Positions 1-8,514 of a stretch of DNA of 64,000 nucleotides are shown here, piece after piece (the stretch's first letter is position 1; each line of letters opens with the position of its first letter). The translations under genes and the position numbers were made by a program. The notes under the pieces were generated by a model that saw nothing but the letters and a program-made list of their open reading frames with translations, did not search any database and had not been told where the DNA came from. The stretch is taken from assembly GCA_947503035.1 (NCBI GenBank), contig CANNCD010000001.1, forward strand, positions 62,001-126,000. Direction: 5' to 3'. Source of the stretch: an uncultured Halocynthiibacter sp. (lineage in GTDB: Bacteria; Pseudomonadota; Alphaproteobacteria; Rhodobacterales; Rhodobacteraceae).

Positions 1-11
1 TGACCTCCTCC
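1..11 (-). promoter_or_regulatory. Possible ribosome binding site of a leftward gene outside the window
   Basis: Read on the minus strand, the first bases give GGAGGAGGTCA, a strong Shine-Dalgarno match that would serve a gene starting just left of the window. That gene would be divergent from the ScfR-type regulator at 190. The bases could also be the first codons of that gene (an in-frame ATG lies at about position 24 on the minus strand), so this is only a suggestion. An acyl-CoA synthetase or other short-chain fatty acid gene would be a natural partner, but nothing in the window shows it. Confidence 0.25.
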
Positions 12-189
12 GCCAGTCGCGCATACTCGTTTACAGAGTGGGTCCAGTATCAGGGGGACTCTGATAATTTCGCAACAAATGCTTTTAAACAAAGAATAAT
101 TTTGTAAAGTTATGTACGGGTTGTTAATCTGTTCAGTAAACTAATTATCGCGCAACCGCAGAAACCATGTGAATCCAAAGGAAAAAATT

Positions 190-1494
190 ATGCCGTCGCA
201 AGTGTTAACAGGGGGACGAATTCGCGAACGGCGCACCGCGCTGGGCATGAAACAGGCCGATTTGGCGCGGGCCGTCGGGATTTCTGCGCCCTATTTGAAT
301 TTGATCGAACACAATAAACGCAAGATCGGCGGGAAACTGTTGATTGAGCTGGCCCGTGCCTTGCGCGTTGACATGACCACTTTGACCGAAGGGGCGGGCG
401 CCAGCGTCTTGGCTGGGCTTCGGGATGCGGCGTCCACCTTTGCGGAGCAGGATGCGGAACTGGCGCGGATTGATGATTTTGTCGCCCGGTTTCCCGGCTG
501 GGCCGCCGTCCTTGCCGAGAGTAAAACCCGATTGGATCGTTTGGAACGCTCCGTCGAAACGCTGACCGATCGTCTGACCCATGACCCCATGCTGTCGACG
601 TCATTGCACGATGTTTTGTCGACGGTGACGGCGATCCGCTCTACGGCTTCGATCTTGGTCGAACCCGAGGACATCGACCCAAATTGGCAAAAGCGGTTTC
701 AGGCCAATATCTATGAGGACGCGATCCGATTGGCCGAAAGCACCCAGTCCTTGGTGGCCCATTTGGATGATATGGAATCCCCAGATGCCAGCGCCAATAA
801 CCCCCAAGAGGAAATGGACGCCTTTCTTAAGCGCCACGATTATCACTTTAATGACTTAGAGCATGGTCGTGTCGCGCCAGAAGAGATCGTCGCCGGTGAC
901 AGTACCAAGATTTCGGATGCGGCGCGCGGTCTTATTCTTCGCCACCTGCGGCGTTATATATCTGATGCAGTTCTGGTGCCGCTTGCGGATGTTCGGACCG
1001 CGATTGCCGAGGTCGGTCTTAACCCTTCTGTGCTCGCGCAGCGCTTTGGGGTGGCTGCGCCGGTGATCCTGCGCCGAATCGCGTCGCTTCCGGCGGAAAT
1101 TATTGGCGCGGACGTGGGATTGGTGATTGCGGACGCTTCGGGGGCGTTAACGTTTCGGCGGGTCGCGACGGGGTTTCCGGTGCCGCTCTTTGGGGCGGGC
1201 TGCCCTCTTTGGCCCCTGTATCAGGCCGTGTCGCGCCCGATGATCCCGATTACCGCGGACATCGAAATCGCATCCCGCTCAAAGCATCGTTTTTTGGCGT
1301 ATGCCTTTGCAAACTTACGTCATGACGAAGGGTTCGACGGGCCGCATTCCGTCGAAAGCACCATGTTGATCCTTCCAGAATCTCTGGTTCCACTGACCTC
1401 ATCGACGCCGCAAACCGTTGGAATTACCTGTCGTATTTGCCCGCGCAACGATTGCGCCGCCCGCCGCGAAGGCTCTATATTATCGGAAACCTAG
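190..1494 (+). CDS. XRE-family regulator of the short-chain fatty acyl (ScfR/RamB-like) type
   Basis: This 434-residue protein has an N-terminal XRE helix-turn-helix (about residues 9-62, with the motif AVGISAPYLNLIEHNKR). A long middle region follows, and the C-terminus carries a cysteine cluster (C414, C417, C422; CRICPRNDC) like that of the ScfR family. ScfR proteins (RamB, PccR, MccR) control acetate, propionate or glyoxylate genes in response to acyl-CoA. I chose ATG 190 because AAAGGA lies seven bases before it; an in-frame GTG at 169 has no such site. The 99-base gap to the response regulator and the shared strand suggest that it belongs with the sensor kinase downstream. Family assignment is fairly secure, but the effector is not visible. 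Confidence 0.82.
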   Translation: MPSQVLTGGRIRERRTALGMKQADLARAVGISAPYLNLIEHNKRKIGGKLLIELARALRVDMTTLTEGAGASVLAGLRDAASTFAEQDAELARIDDFVARFPGWAAVLAESKTRLDRLERSVETLTDRLTHDPMLSTSLHDVLSTVTAIRSTASILVEPEDIDPNWQKRFQANIYEDAIRLAESTQSLVAHLDDMESPDASANNPQEEMDAFLKRHDYHFNDLEHGRVAPEEIVAGDSTKISDAARGLILRHLRRYISDAVLVPLADVRTAIAEVGLNPSVLAQRFGVAAPVILRRIASLPAEIIGADVGLVIADASGALTFRRVATGFPVPLFGAGCPLWPLYQAVSRPMIPITADIEIASRSKHRFLAYAFANLRHDEGFDGPHSVESTMLILPESLVPLTSSTPQTVGITCRICPRNDCAARREGSILSET

Positions 1495-1593
1495 GTCGAA
1501 GTTGCTTTGACAAATGAGAGGTTACCGTGTCTAAATCTCGGTGCTGGCATCGCCAGCGCGCCAGGGGAGAGGCGGTTAAGGGAGAGTGATGTG

Positions 1594-1962
1594 ATGGACA
1601 AACATGTCCTACTGATCGAAGATGAACCAAATATTATCGAAGCGATACGGTTTATTCTGTCTCGTGATGGCTGGCGTGTGGAATGCCATTCCGATGGTCA
1701 AAGCGCCATGGAGGCCGTCCGCAAAAAGATGCCCCATGTCGTAATTTTGGACGTCATGCTGCCGAACCGCTCTGGTTACGATATTTTGTCGGACATGCGC
1801 GCTGATGGCGCAACCAAGGATCTTCCGGTTTTGATGTTGACCGCCCGCGGCCAAACCAAGGATCGCGAAATGGCGGAACGTCTGGGCGTGAGCAAATTCA
1901 TGACCAAGCCGTTCTCGAATGCCGAAGTATTGAAAACCATGCGCGAATTGGTCGACGCGTGA
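1594..1962 (+). CDS. Single-domain (CheY-like) response regulator
   Basis: The 122-residue product is a receiver domain and nothing else. It has the acidic pair D10/E11, the phospho-acceptor D53 in ILDVMLP, the conserved threonine in MLTARG and the lysine in FMTKPF. There is no DNA-binding or enzymatic output domain, so its output must be a protein partner, as for CheY or Spo0F. The start is ATG 1594 (GTG 1591 is adjacent), with AAGGGAGAG some eight bases upstream. The stop overlaps the start of the next gene (GTGA). Being co-directional with the SLC5 kinase two genes on, it is the obvious candidate substrate. Confidence 0.9.
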   Translation: MDKHVLLIEDEPNIIEAIRFILSRDGWRVECHSDGQSAMEAVRKKMPHVVILDVMLPNRSGYDILSDMRADGATKDLPVLMLTARGQTKDREMAERLGVSKFMTKPFSNAEVLKTMRELVDA

Positions 1963-2207
1963 AGGAACCATCCAATACCGTTTTCCTTGAGCGCAAGAGT
2001 TACCGAAAGCGCCGGATGATGGATGCGGCGCGGGTCTTGCCGTTGGTTGGTGTGGTGTTGGTCCTTATCCCTTTGTTCTGGTCGCGCGGCGACGGGGGGA
2101 CCTCGGCGGCGTTGATATACTATTTTGGTGTCTGGCTTTTGCTGATCGTCGTGGCGGCGGTGTTGTCGCGGCGTTTGGGCGATGTGGACGCCGAGACGGG
2201 GGACTGA
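1959..2207 (+). CDS. Small two-helix membrane protein
   Basis: The 82-residue product has a basic N-terminus (KSYRKRR) and two hydrophobic segments, about residues 26-40 and 48-68, separated by a short polar loop. GTG 1959 overlaps the upstream stop by four bases, so it is probably translationally coupled to the response regulator. It ends just before the kinase start. Small proteins in this place often assist SLC5-family transporters, but I do not recognise a named family, and any role as an accessory subunit of the sensor is inference from position only. Confidence 0.7.
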   Translation: MKEPSNTVFLERKSYRKRRMMDAARVLPLVGVVLVLIPLFWSRGDGGTSAALIYYFGVWLLLIVVAAVLSRRLGDVDAETGD

Positions 2208-2211
2208 TCCC

Positions 2212-4923
2212 ATGAGCTTTAACATTCTGATCGCGGTCTGCCTTGCCTATGTGGTGGTGCTGTTTCTTGTGGCCTTTGTCGCCGAAAAACGCGCATCTGA
2301 GGGACGGCTTGGGTGGCTGCGGTCGCCGTTAATTTACACCCTGTCCCTGTCGATTTATTGCACCGCTTGGACGTTTTACGGGGCGGTTGGATATGCGACA
2401 CGTTCTGGCCTCGAATTTCTGACCATCTATCTTGGGCCGACCCTTGTTGTCGTGGGCTGGTGGCTGTTGCTGCGCAAGCTTGTGCGGATCGGGCGACAGT
2501 TCCGGATCACATCAATTGCCGATCTTGTGTCGTCGCGCTACGGCAAATCGAACACGCTTGGCGTGGTGGTGACATTGCTCGCGGTGGTGGGCTCGACCCC
2601 ATACATAGCCCTTCAACTTCAATCAGTTAGCTTATCGTTTTCGGTCTTCGCCAATGAGGCCCCTGTGGGCGTTCATCTGGCGGATATCAACACGACCGCG
2701 CTTTGGGTGGCGGCGGGACTTGCCTTGTTTACGGTGTTGTTCGGGACCCGAAATCTGGACGCGAATGAACGGCACCACGGGGTCGTTACCGCCATCGCCG
2801 TCGAGGCCGTGGTTAAGCTTATTGCGCTTGTTGCTGTCGGGGTTTTTGTGGTCTGGGGCGTCGCCGGTGGGCCGGCCGACATTATGGACCGCATCCAACA
2901 GTCGCCCAACGCGGCATGGGACCCGAACCTTGGCCGCTGGATCAGCCTGACATTCCTCTCTGGCGCCGCGTTTTTGTGTTTGCCGCGCATGTTTCAGGTT
3001 CTCGTGGTGGAAAACGCCGACGAACGTCATCTGGCCACCGCAAGCTGGGCGTTTCCGCTGTATTTGTTGTTGATGAGCCTCTTCGTTCTGCCGATTGCCG
3101 TCGTGGGCATTGGGATGATGCCGACGGGCGCGAACCCCGATCTGTTCGTGCTGACCATCCCCCTTGCACTTGATCAAAACGCATTGGCGCTCTTGGCGTT
3201 TTTGGGCGGGTTTTCATCTGCGACGTCGATGGTGATCGTTGCGGCGATTGCCCTGTCGACGATGGTGTCGAACCACATCGTTATGCCGCTTTGGCTTCAG
3301 GCGAACGGCACGGGCGCCTCGATGTCGGGCGACGTACGTAAGGTCGTATTGATCGCGCGGCGGACCTCGATTGCGGGGGTTTTGGCGCTTGGCTATGCGT
3401 ACCTGCGGATATCGGGCGGAGGCGCGTCACTGGCGGCGATTGGTCTGATTTCGTTCGCAGGGGTCGCACAGATTTTGCCGGCGATGATGGGTGGGATTTT
3501 TTGGCGCGGCGCGACCCGCACGGGGGCCTTGCTGGGGCTTGTGGTTGGGTTCGCGATCTGGGCCTATACGATCTTCCTTCCCAGCTTTGGCGGCGCCTCT
3601 CTTTTGCCGGACCACATCATGGCACAGGGCCCGTTCGGCATCGGATGGCTGCGACCTCAGGGCCTGTTTGGCACCTATGGGCTTGATCCGGTCGTACACG
3701 CCGTGTTTTGGTCCATCTTCTTGAATTCATGTGCGTTTTTTGTCGGCTCTGTCCTGACATTCCCTGCGCCCATGGAGCGCCTTCAGGGGGCGCAGTTCGT
3801 CAATATCTTTGATCACTCCAAGGGCGCACAGGGCTGGACCCGCTCCATGGCCGAGACCGAGGATTTGTTGGTCATGGCCCAACGTATTTTGGGTCCGAAA
3901 CAGGCCCAAGCTTTGTTTCGAACCGTTGCACAGGAGCAGGGCAAGGCGGGGTATTTACCCGATCCCGAGCCGGTGTTCTTGGAACGCCTCGAACGTGAAT
4001 TAACCGGAAGCGTCGGCGCCGCAACCGCCCATGCGATGGTTGAACAAATCGTTGGCGGCGCGTCTGTTTCGGTCAAGGACCTGATGGCGGTGGCCGACGA
4101 AACCGCACAGATCATGGAGTATTCAAGCCAGCTTGAGGCCAAGTCAGAAGAGGTCGCCCGTGCGGCCCGCCAGCTTCGCGAAGCGAATGACAAACTGACG
4201 GAATTGTCGGTGCAAAAGGACGGCTTCCTCAGCCAGATTAGCCACGAATTGCGGACGCCCATGACATCGATCCGTGCCTTTTCCGAAATCCTACGTGAAA
4301 ACGACGGAATGACCGACCCCGAGCGCCGTCGCTATTCTGGTATCATCCATGATGAAACCGTCCGGCTCACACGGTTGTTGGACGATTTGCTTGATCTGAG
4401 CGTTCTTGAAAATGGTCAGATCGATTTGACCTTGGCGCATGTGTCGATCGACGGGATGTTGGATCGTGCGCTCTTGTCCGGCAAACCCCACGAAGCAAGC
4501 GACACCCTGCGTGTGACGCGCGTGTCATCGCGCCCCAATGTTGTGGTGCGTACGGATGCGGACCGTCTGACCCAAGTGTTCATTAATTTGATTTCAAATG
4601 TCTATAAATACTGTGATGCCACCCGCCCTGAATTGACGCTGCGGATTTCGGACATCGGAGATGATATCGCCATTGATTTTGTCGACAACGGGACAGGGAT
4701 ACGTGGGCGCGATCAGGCTGTTTTATTTGAGAAATTCTCGCGTCTTGGCGATGAAAAGGCCGCCGGTGGCGCGGGGCTTGGCCTTGCCATTTGTCGCGAA
4801 ATTATGGGGCGTCTTGGCGGCACAATCGCCTATCTTCCGGGGCAGGGCGGGGCGGCATTTCGGGTGACCCTTCCTGTCGATGCGACGGGGACGCAAAATC
4901 CGCCTGATCTTAAACATTCTTAA
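2212..4923 (+). CDS. SLC5 transporter / STAC / histidine kinase fusion sensor
   Basis: This is a 903-residue CbrA/CrbS-like sensor. The first 500 or so residues are a sodium:solute symporter domain with about 13 hydrophobic segments. A STAC-like linker follows at about 549-635, then a short coiled coil, a HisKA domain with phospho-acceptor H678 (SQISHELRTPM) and a HATPase domain with N box (INLISNVYKYC), DNGTGI and GAGLGLAIC. No PAS and no C-terminal receiver domain is evident, unlike many CbrA proteins. ATG 2212 was preferred over an upstream ATG at 2182 because the membrane domain begins there and GGGGGA precedes it. Known family members sense or take up small carboxylates or amino acids; acetate or another short-chain acid is the guess here because of the ScfR neighbour. 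Confidence 0.9.
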   Translation: MSFNILIAVCLAYVVVLFLVAFVAEKRASEGRLGWLRSPLIYTLSLSIYCTAWTFYGAVGYATRSGLEFLTIYLGPTLVVVGWWLLLRKLVRIGRQFRITSIADLVSSRYGKSNTLGVVVTLLAVVGSTPYIALQLQSVSLSFSVFANEAPVGVHLADINTTALWVAAGLALFTVLFGTRNLDANERHHGVVTAIAVEAVVKLIALVAVGVFVVWGVAGGPADIMDRIQQSPNAAWDPNLGRWISLTFLSGAAFLCLPRMFQVLVVENADERHLATASWAFPLYLLLMSLFVLPIAVVGIGMMPTGANPDLFVLTIPLALDQNALALLAFLGGFSSATSMVIVAAIALSTMVSNHIVMPLWLQANGTGASMSGDVRKVVLIARRTSIAGVLALGYAYLRISGGGASLAAIGLISFAGVAQILPAMMGGIFWRGATRTGALLGLVVGFAIWAYTIFLPSFGGASLLPDHIMAQGPFGIGWLRPQGLFGTYGLDPVVHAVFWSIFLNSCAFFVGSVLTFPAPMERLQGAQFVNIFDHSKGAQGWTRSMAETEDLLVMAQRILGPKQAQALFRTVAQEQGKAGYLPDPEPVFLERLERELTGSVGAATAHAMVEQIVGGASVSVKDLMAVADETAQIMEYSSQLEAKSEEVARAARQLREANDKLTELSVQKDGFLSQISHELRTPMTSIRAFSEILRENDGMTDPERRRYSGIIHDETVRLTRLLDDLLDLSVLENGQIDLTLAHVSIDGMLDRALLSGKPHEASDTLRVTRVSSRPNVVVRTDADRLTQVFINLISNVYKYCDATRPELTLRISDIGDDIAIDFVDNGTGIRGRDQAVLFEKFSRLGDEKAAGGAGLGLAICREIMGRLGGTIAYLPGQGGAAFRVTLPVDATGTQNPPDLKHS

Positions 4924-4970
4924 ACCATAACAGCCCAATGTAGAGGAAACGAAACTATGGGTGAACTCCG

Positions 4971-5969
4971 ATGGATGAAGCTACGCCAAAATCGGTGTTA
5001 GAGCGGATCGCGTCAACTGGGCGTACACCGCCAACAAAATCACGAATATCAATTGAACGCACCATGCAAACGGTCGCCGCGAAGGTGGCCGATAAATCAT
5101 CTGGTCTTGTCCTTAAGGTGACTGAAATCACCGAGAAAAAGCGCGCCCGCGACCCCATGATCGAACACCTCCCCGAGGAAGATTTGATCATCCTGTTGCG
5201 CAATCAAAACGACATCCTCGGCGCCGCTTTGTTCGACATTCAGGCCTTGGCTGGGATGATCGAGGCGCAGACCTATGGCGCCGTAAGTGAGGGGCCAGCC
5301 CCCGAACGTGCGCCGACGCGCACCGATGCGGCCGTGGTGGAACAGTTCCTGAATGCGTTCCTATTTGAGATGGATCAGGTGTTGGTGGGCTTTTCGCGCG
5401 CCAAGAACATCTGTGGGTTTGAGGCCCGAATGGCCATGACGGGACCGCGCGCCCTTGGGCTTGCTCTCGAGGATGAGCCGTATCAATTGTTCGAACTGAC
5501 GTTGGACCTTGGCCACGGGGCAAAAACAGGGCGGCTTACGCTGATTTTCCCTCTTTCCATTTCCGAAGAAGCGGAGCCCGAGGTTGTTGTAGAGCAGGAA
5601 AATTGGAGCGTGGGCCTTGCGCAGGCTGTTGGGGGGGCACGCACTGAACTTGATGTGGTCCTACATCGTTTGATGCTTCCGCTTTCGGATATGTCCAAGC
5701 TTCATGTTGGCCAAGAGATCACGCTCCCGATGTCCGCCGTCGGTGAGCTTGAGGTCATCGATACAAAAGGCAGGACCGTGGCCAAGGGTGGCTTGGGGCA
5801 ACTGAACGGTATGAAGGCCGTTCGGATTTCGGGGCGCGGATCCGTGTCTTCTCCGCAAACTGTCTCGAGTCAGGACATGCTCCTTGCTCAGGCCGAGGAT
5901 GATGGATCATCCCCACCCAGCATGTCGGAACTATTGGATAGCCTGCCAGAAGTGCCTAAAACGGCCTAG
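4971..5969 (+). CDS. FliM/FliN-family C-ring protein
   Basis: The 332-residue protein has a FliM-like middle region (about 60-210) and a C-terminal SpoA surface-presentation domain (about 230-300; LSDMSKLHVGQEITLPMSAV), followed by an acidic, disordered tail. I do not see the classical FliM N-terminal CheY-binding motif. The gene starts 47 bases after the kinase on the same strand, with no other flagellar gene in the window. C-ring proteins normally form the motor switch and bind CheY-P. Here the closest CheY-like protein is the single-domain receiver three genes upstream. Whether it acts in the motor or elsewhere cannot be told from sequence. Confidence 0.8.
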   Translation: MDEATPKSVLERIASTGRTPPTKSRISIERTMQTVAAKVADKSSGLVLKVTEITEKKRARDPMIEHLPEEDLIILLRNQNDILGAALFDIQALAGMIEAQTYGAVSEGPAPERAPTRTDAAVVEQFLNAFLFEMDQVLVGFSRAKNICGFEARMAMTGPRALGLALEDEPYQLFELTLDLGHGAKTGRLTLIFPLSISEEAEPEVVVEQENWSVGLAQAVGGARTELDVVLHRLMLPLSDMSKLHVGQEITLPMSAVGELEVIDTKGRTVAKGGLGQLNGMKAVRISGRGSVSSPQTVSSQDMLLAQAEDDGSSPPSMSELLDSLPEVPKTA

Positions 5970-6388
5970 CCCTTGGCAAATGCTTCAAGTTGGGGGCGCA
6001 TGCCTTCGAGGGAATATCCACCGCGGGCGGCTGCGGCGATCAACTCGTCAACGGGCGTTGTCGCCGCATTCACAAGTGCCCACATCACAGTTGAGCGATT
6101 TCCAGAAGCACAATACGCGAACGTCGGACCATCCGCAGCAAGCCCCTCGGCCTGAAGGTCTAGATTCTCTTGGCTGAGTTGGCCGTGCGTGATCGGATTA
6201 AGAACAAACCGAAGACCATGGCTCTCTACTGCGGCGCGTATCGCATCCGCTTGATATTCAACAGGAACTTCGACATCCGGACGGTTGCAAATGATGGTTT
6301 TGAAACCTGCCTCAACCAAAGCTGCCACGTCAGAGGCGGCGATTTGAGGGGACACGGCGTAGTCGGGGGTGATCTGATTAATATCCAT
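5966..6388 (-). CDS. TIGR01244-family (Blh-type) phosphatase/sulfurtransferase-like protein
   Basis: The 140-residue protein shows a dual-specificity-phosphatase-like fold with the P-loop signature C93-ASGN-R98 (YCASGNRST), the hallmark of the family often found fused or next to Blh metallo-hydrolases and sulfide-oxidation genes. ATG 6388 has AGGAAA just upstream on the minus strand; longer frames to 6709 have no support. It converges on the C-ring gene and shares the CTAG at 5966-5969 as both stops. The substrate is unknown. A sulfur-carrier or protein-phosphatase role is possible from the family, and no blh or sqr gene is nearby. Confidence 0.8.
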   Translation of the reverse strand: MDINQITPDYAVSPQIAASDVAALVEAGFKTIICNRPDVEVPVEYQADAIRAAVESHGLRFVLNPITHGQLSQENLDLQAEGLAADGPTFAYCASGNRSTVMWALVNAATTPVDELIAAAARGGYSLEGMRPQLEAFAKG

Positions 6389-6565
6389 GATATTTCCTAT
6401 CACGACATATCTGCGCCCGCCAAGCGGGTTTTGCGCGTGATGGGAAAATTTGACCAAGCCATGCGATTTCAGGTCGAAAACAGAGTGGAAACTGGGGGCT
6501 AGCCCTTGCTTTGTGTCGTAAAACTGACAATCTAGAGAAAATGTTGAATGGGTTGAATGGTATAG

Positions 6566-7903
6566 ATGGCAAAATACGCGCGATATAGAAGTGTTCGGGG
6601 TGTCGGGATCATCACATTGACCCGCCCTCCGTTGAACGCGCTCAGCCGCACCATGTGCGAGGTGATCTCTGGCTTGATTGAGCGCGCCGTTGCCGACGAC
6701 GATTGCCAAGCGATCTTAATACGCGTACGTCATTCCGATTTTGCGATTGGTCTGCCGATGAATGCCAAGGCGGTCATGGCGCTTCGGGCGTTGACCGAAC
6801 AGATCGAAAATACGACCAAACCTGTCGTGATTGCGCTGCGCGGTGTGGTGCGCGGCGGCGCGTTTGAGCTGGCGCTGGCCTGTCATTATCGTGTGATGCA
6901 GGAAACCGGAGGCGCTGTGTTGTTGCGCGATGTTGAAATCGGTCTGCCACCCGCCGCTGGTGGCATCCAACGTTTGGTCCGTTGGGCCGGGGTGAATATC
7001 GCACTTCGTATGGCGATTTCATCTCAGGCATTTGGCGCACGTCCTGCCTTAGGTGCGGGGATCGTTGATGACACCTGTGTCGACGAGGTGAATGATTATG
7101 CCGTTGAATTTGCGTCAAAATTGACGCCTGATGACATTCGTCCCGCCGGTGCATTTCGACGGAAGAACATAGATTTCGCCGCAGATCACGCTTTGATCCA
7201 ACAGATCAAAGCAAGATACAAGGGCCACGCTGAAACTCAGATCATCGATTCAATCGAGGCGGCGTCTTTGCTTCCTTATGAGGCGGGTTTGCTGCGGGAT
7301 TATGACGCCCACGAGGCCTGTTTTGATAAGCCCGAGAGCATCGCGATGGCATCCTTTGCCCGTGGTGCGGCGACTTTGCCAGATGATCCCAAAACCACAG
7401 CGCTGGTTGCGGGGCGTTTGCGCGATGCGGTCATTCGGGCGGGCGATATCGCCGTCGCGTTGGGTGCACGTCCGGATGCGGTGGATAAGGTGACCCATAA
7501 GATGGGGTTTGTTCGCGGGGTTTACGACACATTGTCAGACGAGGCGCGCGCGCAGATCGAAGAGGCCCTTGAGGCGCGTGCCGCAAAACCCACACCGCTT
7601 GCGACGATTGAGCTTCGGATTGTCGCGGCCCTTGCCAATGAGGTTCTACGCCTGATGGATGAGGGGGCGATTGCCTCCCCAAGCGAGGCGGATGTCCTGT
7701 TGGTGCGGGCGCGTGAATATGATCGGCGTCATCTTGGCCCTATGTATCGCGCCAATACGACGGGGCCTATGGCGCTTCGGGCGGAATTGGTGCGAAACGC
7801 CCGTCTGGGCGAGCCGGCCTTTTGGACGCCTCATCCCATGTGGGACGTTTTGATTCGCGATGATCGACCATTCGCCGACATCAAAGCGCCCAAACAGGAT
7901 TAA
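6566..7903 (+). CDS. Enoyl-CoA hydratase domain fused to 3-hydroxyacyl-CoA dehydrogenase C-terminal-like region, Rossmann domain absent
   Basis: Residues 1-250 form a crotonase domain with the GGAFELALACHYRV signature (E101 at the first catalytic Glu position). The second catalytic Glu appears as D122 (LRDVEIGLP against the usual LPEVKLGL). Residues about 270-445 resemble the helical 3HCDH C-terminal domain of FadB/FadJ-type proteins, including a GMRP-like and a FGFPMGP-like stretch. The NAD-binding Rossmann domain that normally lies between the two is missing, giving 445 rather than about 700 residues. It should therefore lack dehydrogenase activity and might be a specialised hydratase, isomerase or scaffold. 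There is no fad gene next to it, and the gene converges on the small membrane protein. Confidence 0.8.
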   Translation: MAKYARYRSVRGVGIITLTRPPLNALSRTMCEVISGLIERAVADDDCQAILIRVRHSDFAIGLPMNAKAVMALRALTEQIENTTKPVVIALRGVVRGGAFELALACHYRVMQETGGAVLLRDVEIGLPPAAGGIQRLVRWAGVNIALRMAISSQAFGARPALGAGIVDDTCVDEVNDYAVEFASKLTPDDIRPAGAFRRKNIDFAADHALIQQIKARYKGHAETQIIDSIEAASLLPYEAGLLRDYDAHEACFDKPESIAMASFARGAATLPDDPKTTALVAGRLRDAVIRAGDIAVALGARPDAVDKVTHKMGFVRGVYDTLSDEARAQIEEALEARAAKPTPLATIELRIVAALANEVLRLMDEGAIASPSEADVLLVRAREYDRRHLGPMYRANTTGPMALRAELVRNARLGEPAFWTPHPMWDVLIRDDRPFADIKAPKQD

Positions 7904-8115
7904 CCGAGGAAAATACCCGCGATCACCATGAACAGGCCGATCATCGAAAGCGCAAGCGCGCCAAGGTTGATCGCGACCAATTTCTGAAGCTGTGTGCGCA
8001 GTTCCGCGTCATCCAGCCCCTGTTTGCGCGACCGCGTGGCCGCAACAATGCAATAGACGATGCCAATAAGGCCAAGCCCAGAAACAAACGCGCCAACCCA
8101 AATCAGAGTATCCAT
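7900..8115 (-). CDS. Small two-helix membrane protein
   Basis: The product is 71 residues with hydrophobic segments at both ends and a charged middle (ATRSRKQGLDDAELRTQLQK). Two adjacent ATG codons (8118 and 8115) follow an AAAGGA site; 8115 gives the better spacing. It shares the TTAA at 7900-7903 with the convergent crotonase gene as a double stop. I do not recognise the family. The topology suggests two transmembrane helices with a cytoplasmic or periplasmic loop. Confidence 0.65.
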   Translation of the reverse strand: MDTLIWVGAFVSGLGLIGIVYCIVAATRSRKQGLDDAELRTQLQKLVAINLGALALSMIGLFMVIAGIFLG

Positions 8116-8232
8116 CATGTGTCCTTTCACAAAATACGTGTTTGCGCGTAATCTATGGCGCGCCATTGGGCAACCCCCTTGCAGGGCGCGTGTGACACAG
8201 GTAGCAAGATAAAAAACATTGAGGAGACAGAC

Positions 8233-8493
8233 ATGTCAGAGTCATCAAGCGACGCAACATACCGTGTGACCGCAGACGAGCTACGTCAATTTATCGAACG
8301 TATTGAACGTCTCGATGCCGAGAAAAAAGACATCGCCGAGCAACAAAAAGAAGTCATGTCCGAGGCCAAAGGCCGCGGCTACGACACTAAGGTGATCCGC
8401 AAGGTGATCGCGCTTCGTAAACGCGAAGCCCATGAAATCGCGGAAGAAGAAGCCGTGATGGAAATGTACAAAGAAGCCTTGGGTATGGCCTAG
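8233..8493 (+). CDS. gapR: DUF2312 / GapR-family nucleoid-associated protein
   Basis: The 86-residue product matches the GapR (UPF0335) pattern: a coiled-coil N-terminal half (ELRQFIERIERLDAEK), then AEAKGRGYDTKVIRKVIALRKR-like text leading to the acidic C-terminal helix. Only short motifs are quoted here. GapR encircles overtwisted DNA and supports replication and topology in Caulobacter. ATG 8233 has GAGGAG nine bases upstream and is preferred over the frame opening at 8155. The gene stands alone, divergent from the membrane protein at 7900-8115. Confidence 0.9.
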   Translation: MSESSSDATYRVTADELRQFIERIERLDAEKKDIAEQQKEVMSEAKGRGYDTKVIRKVIALRKREAHEIAEEEAVMEMYKEALGMA

Positions 8494-8514
8494 GCCAGAT
8501 CCATTCGGGCGTTC

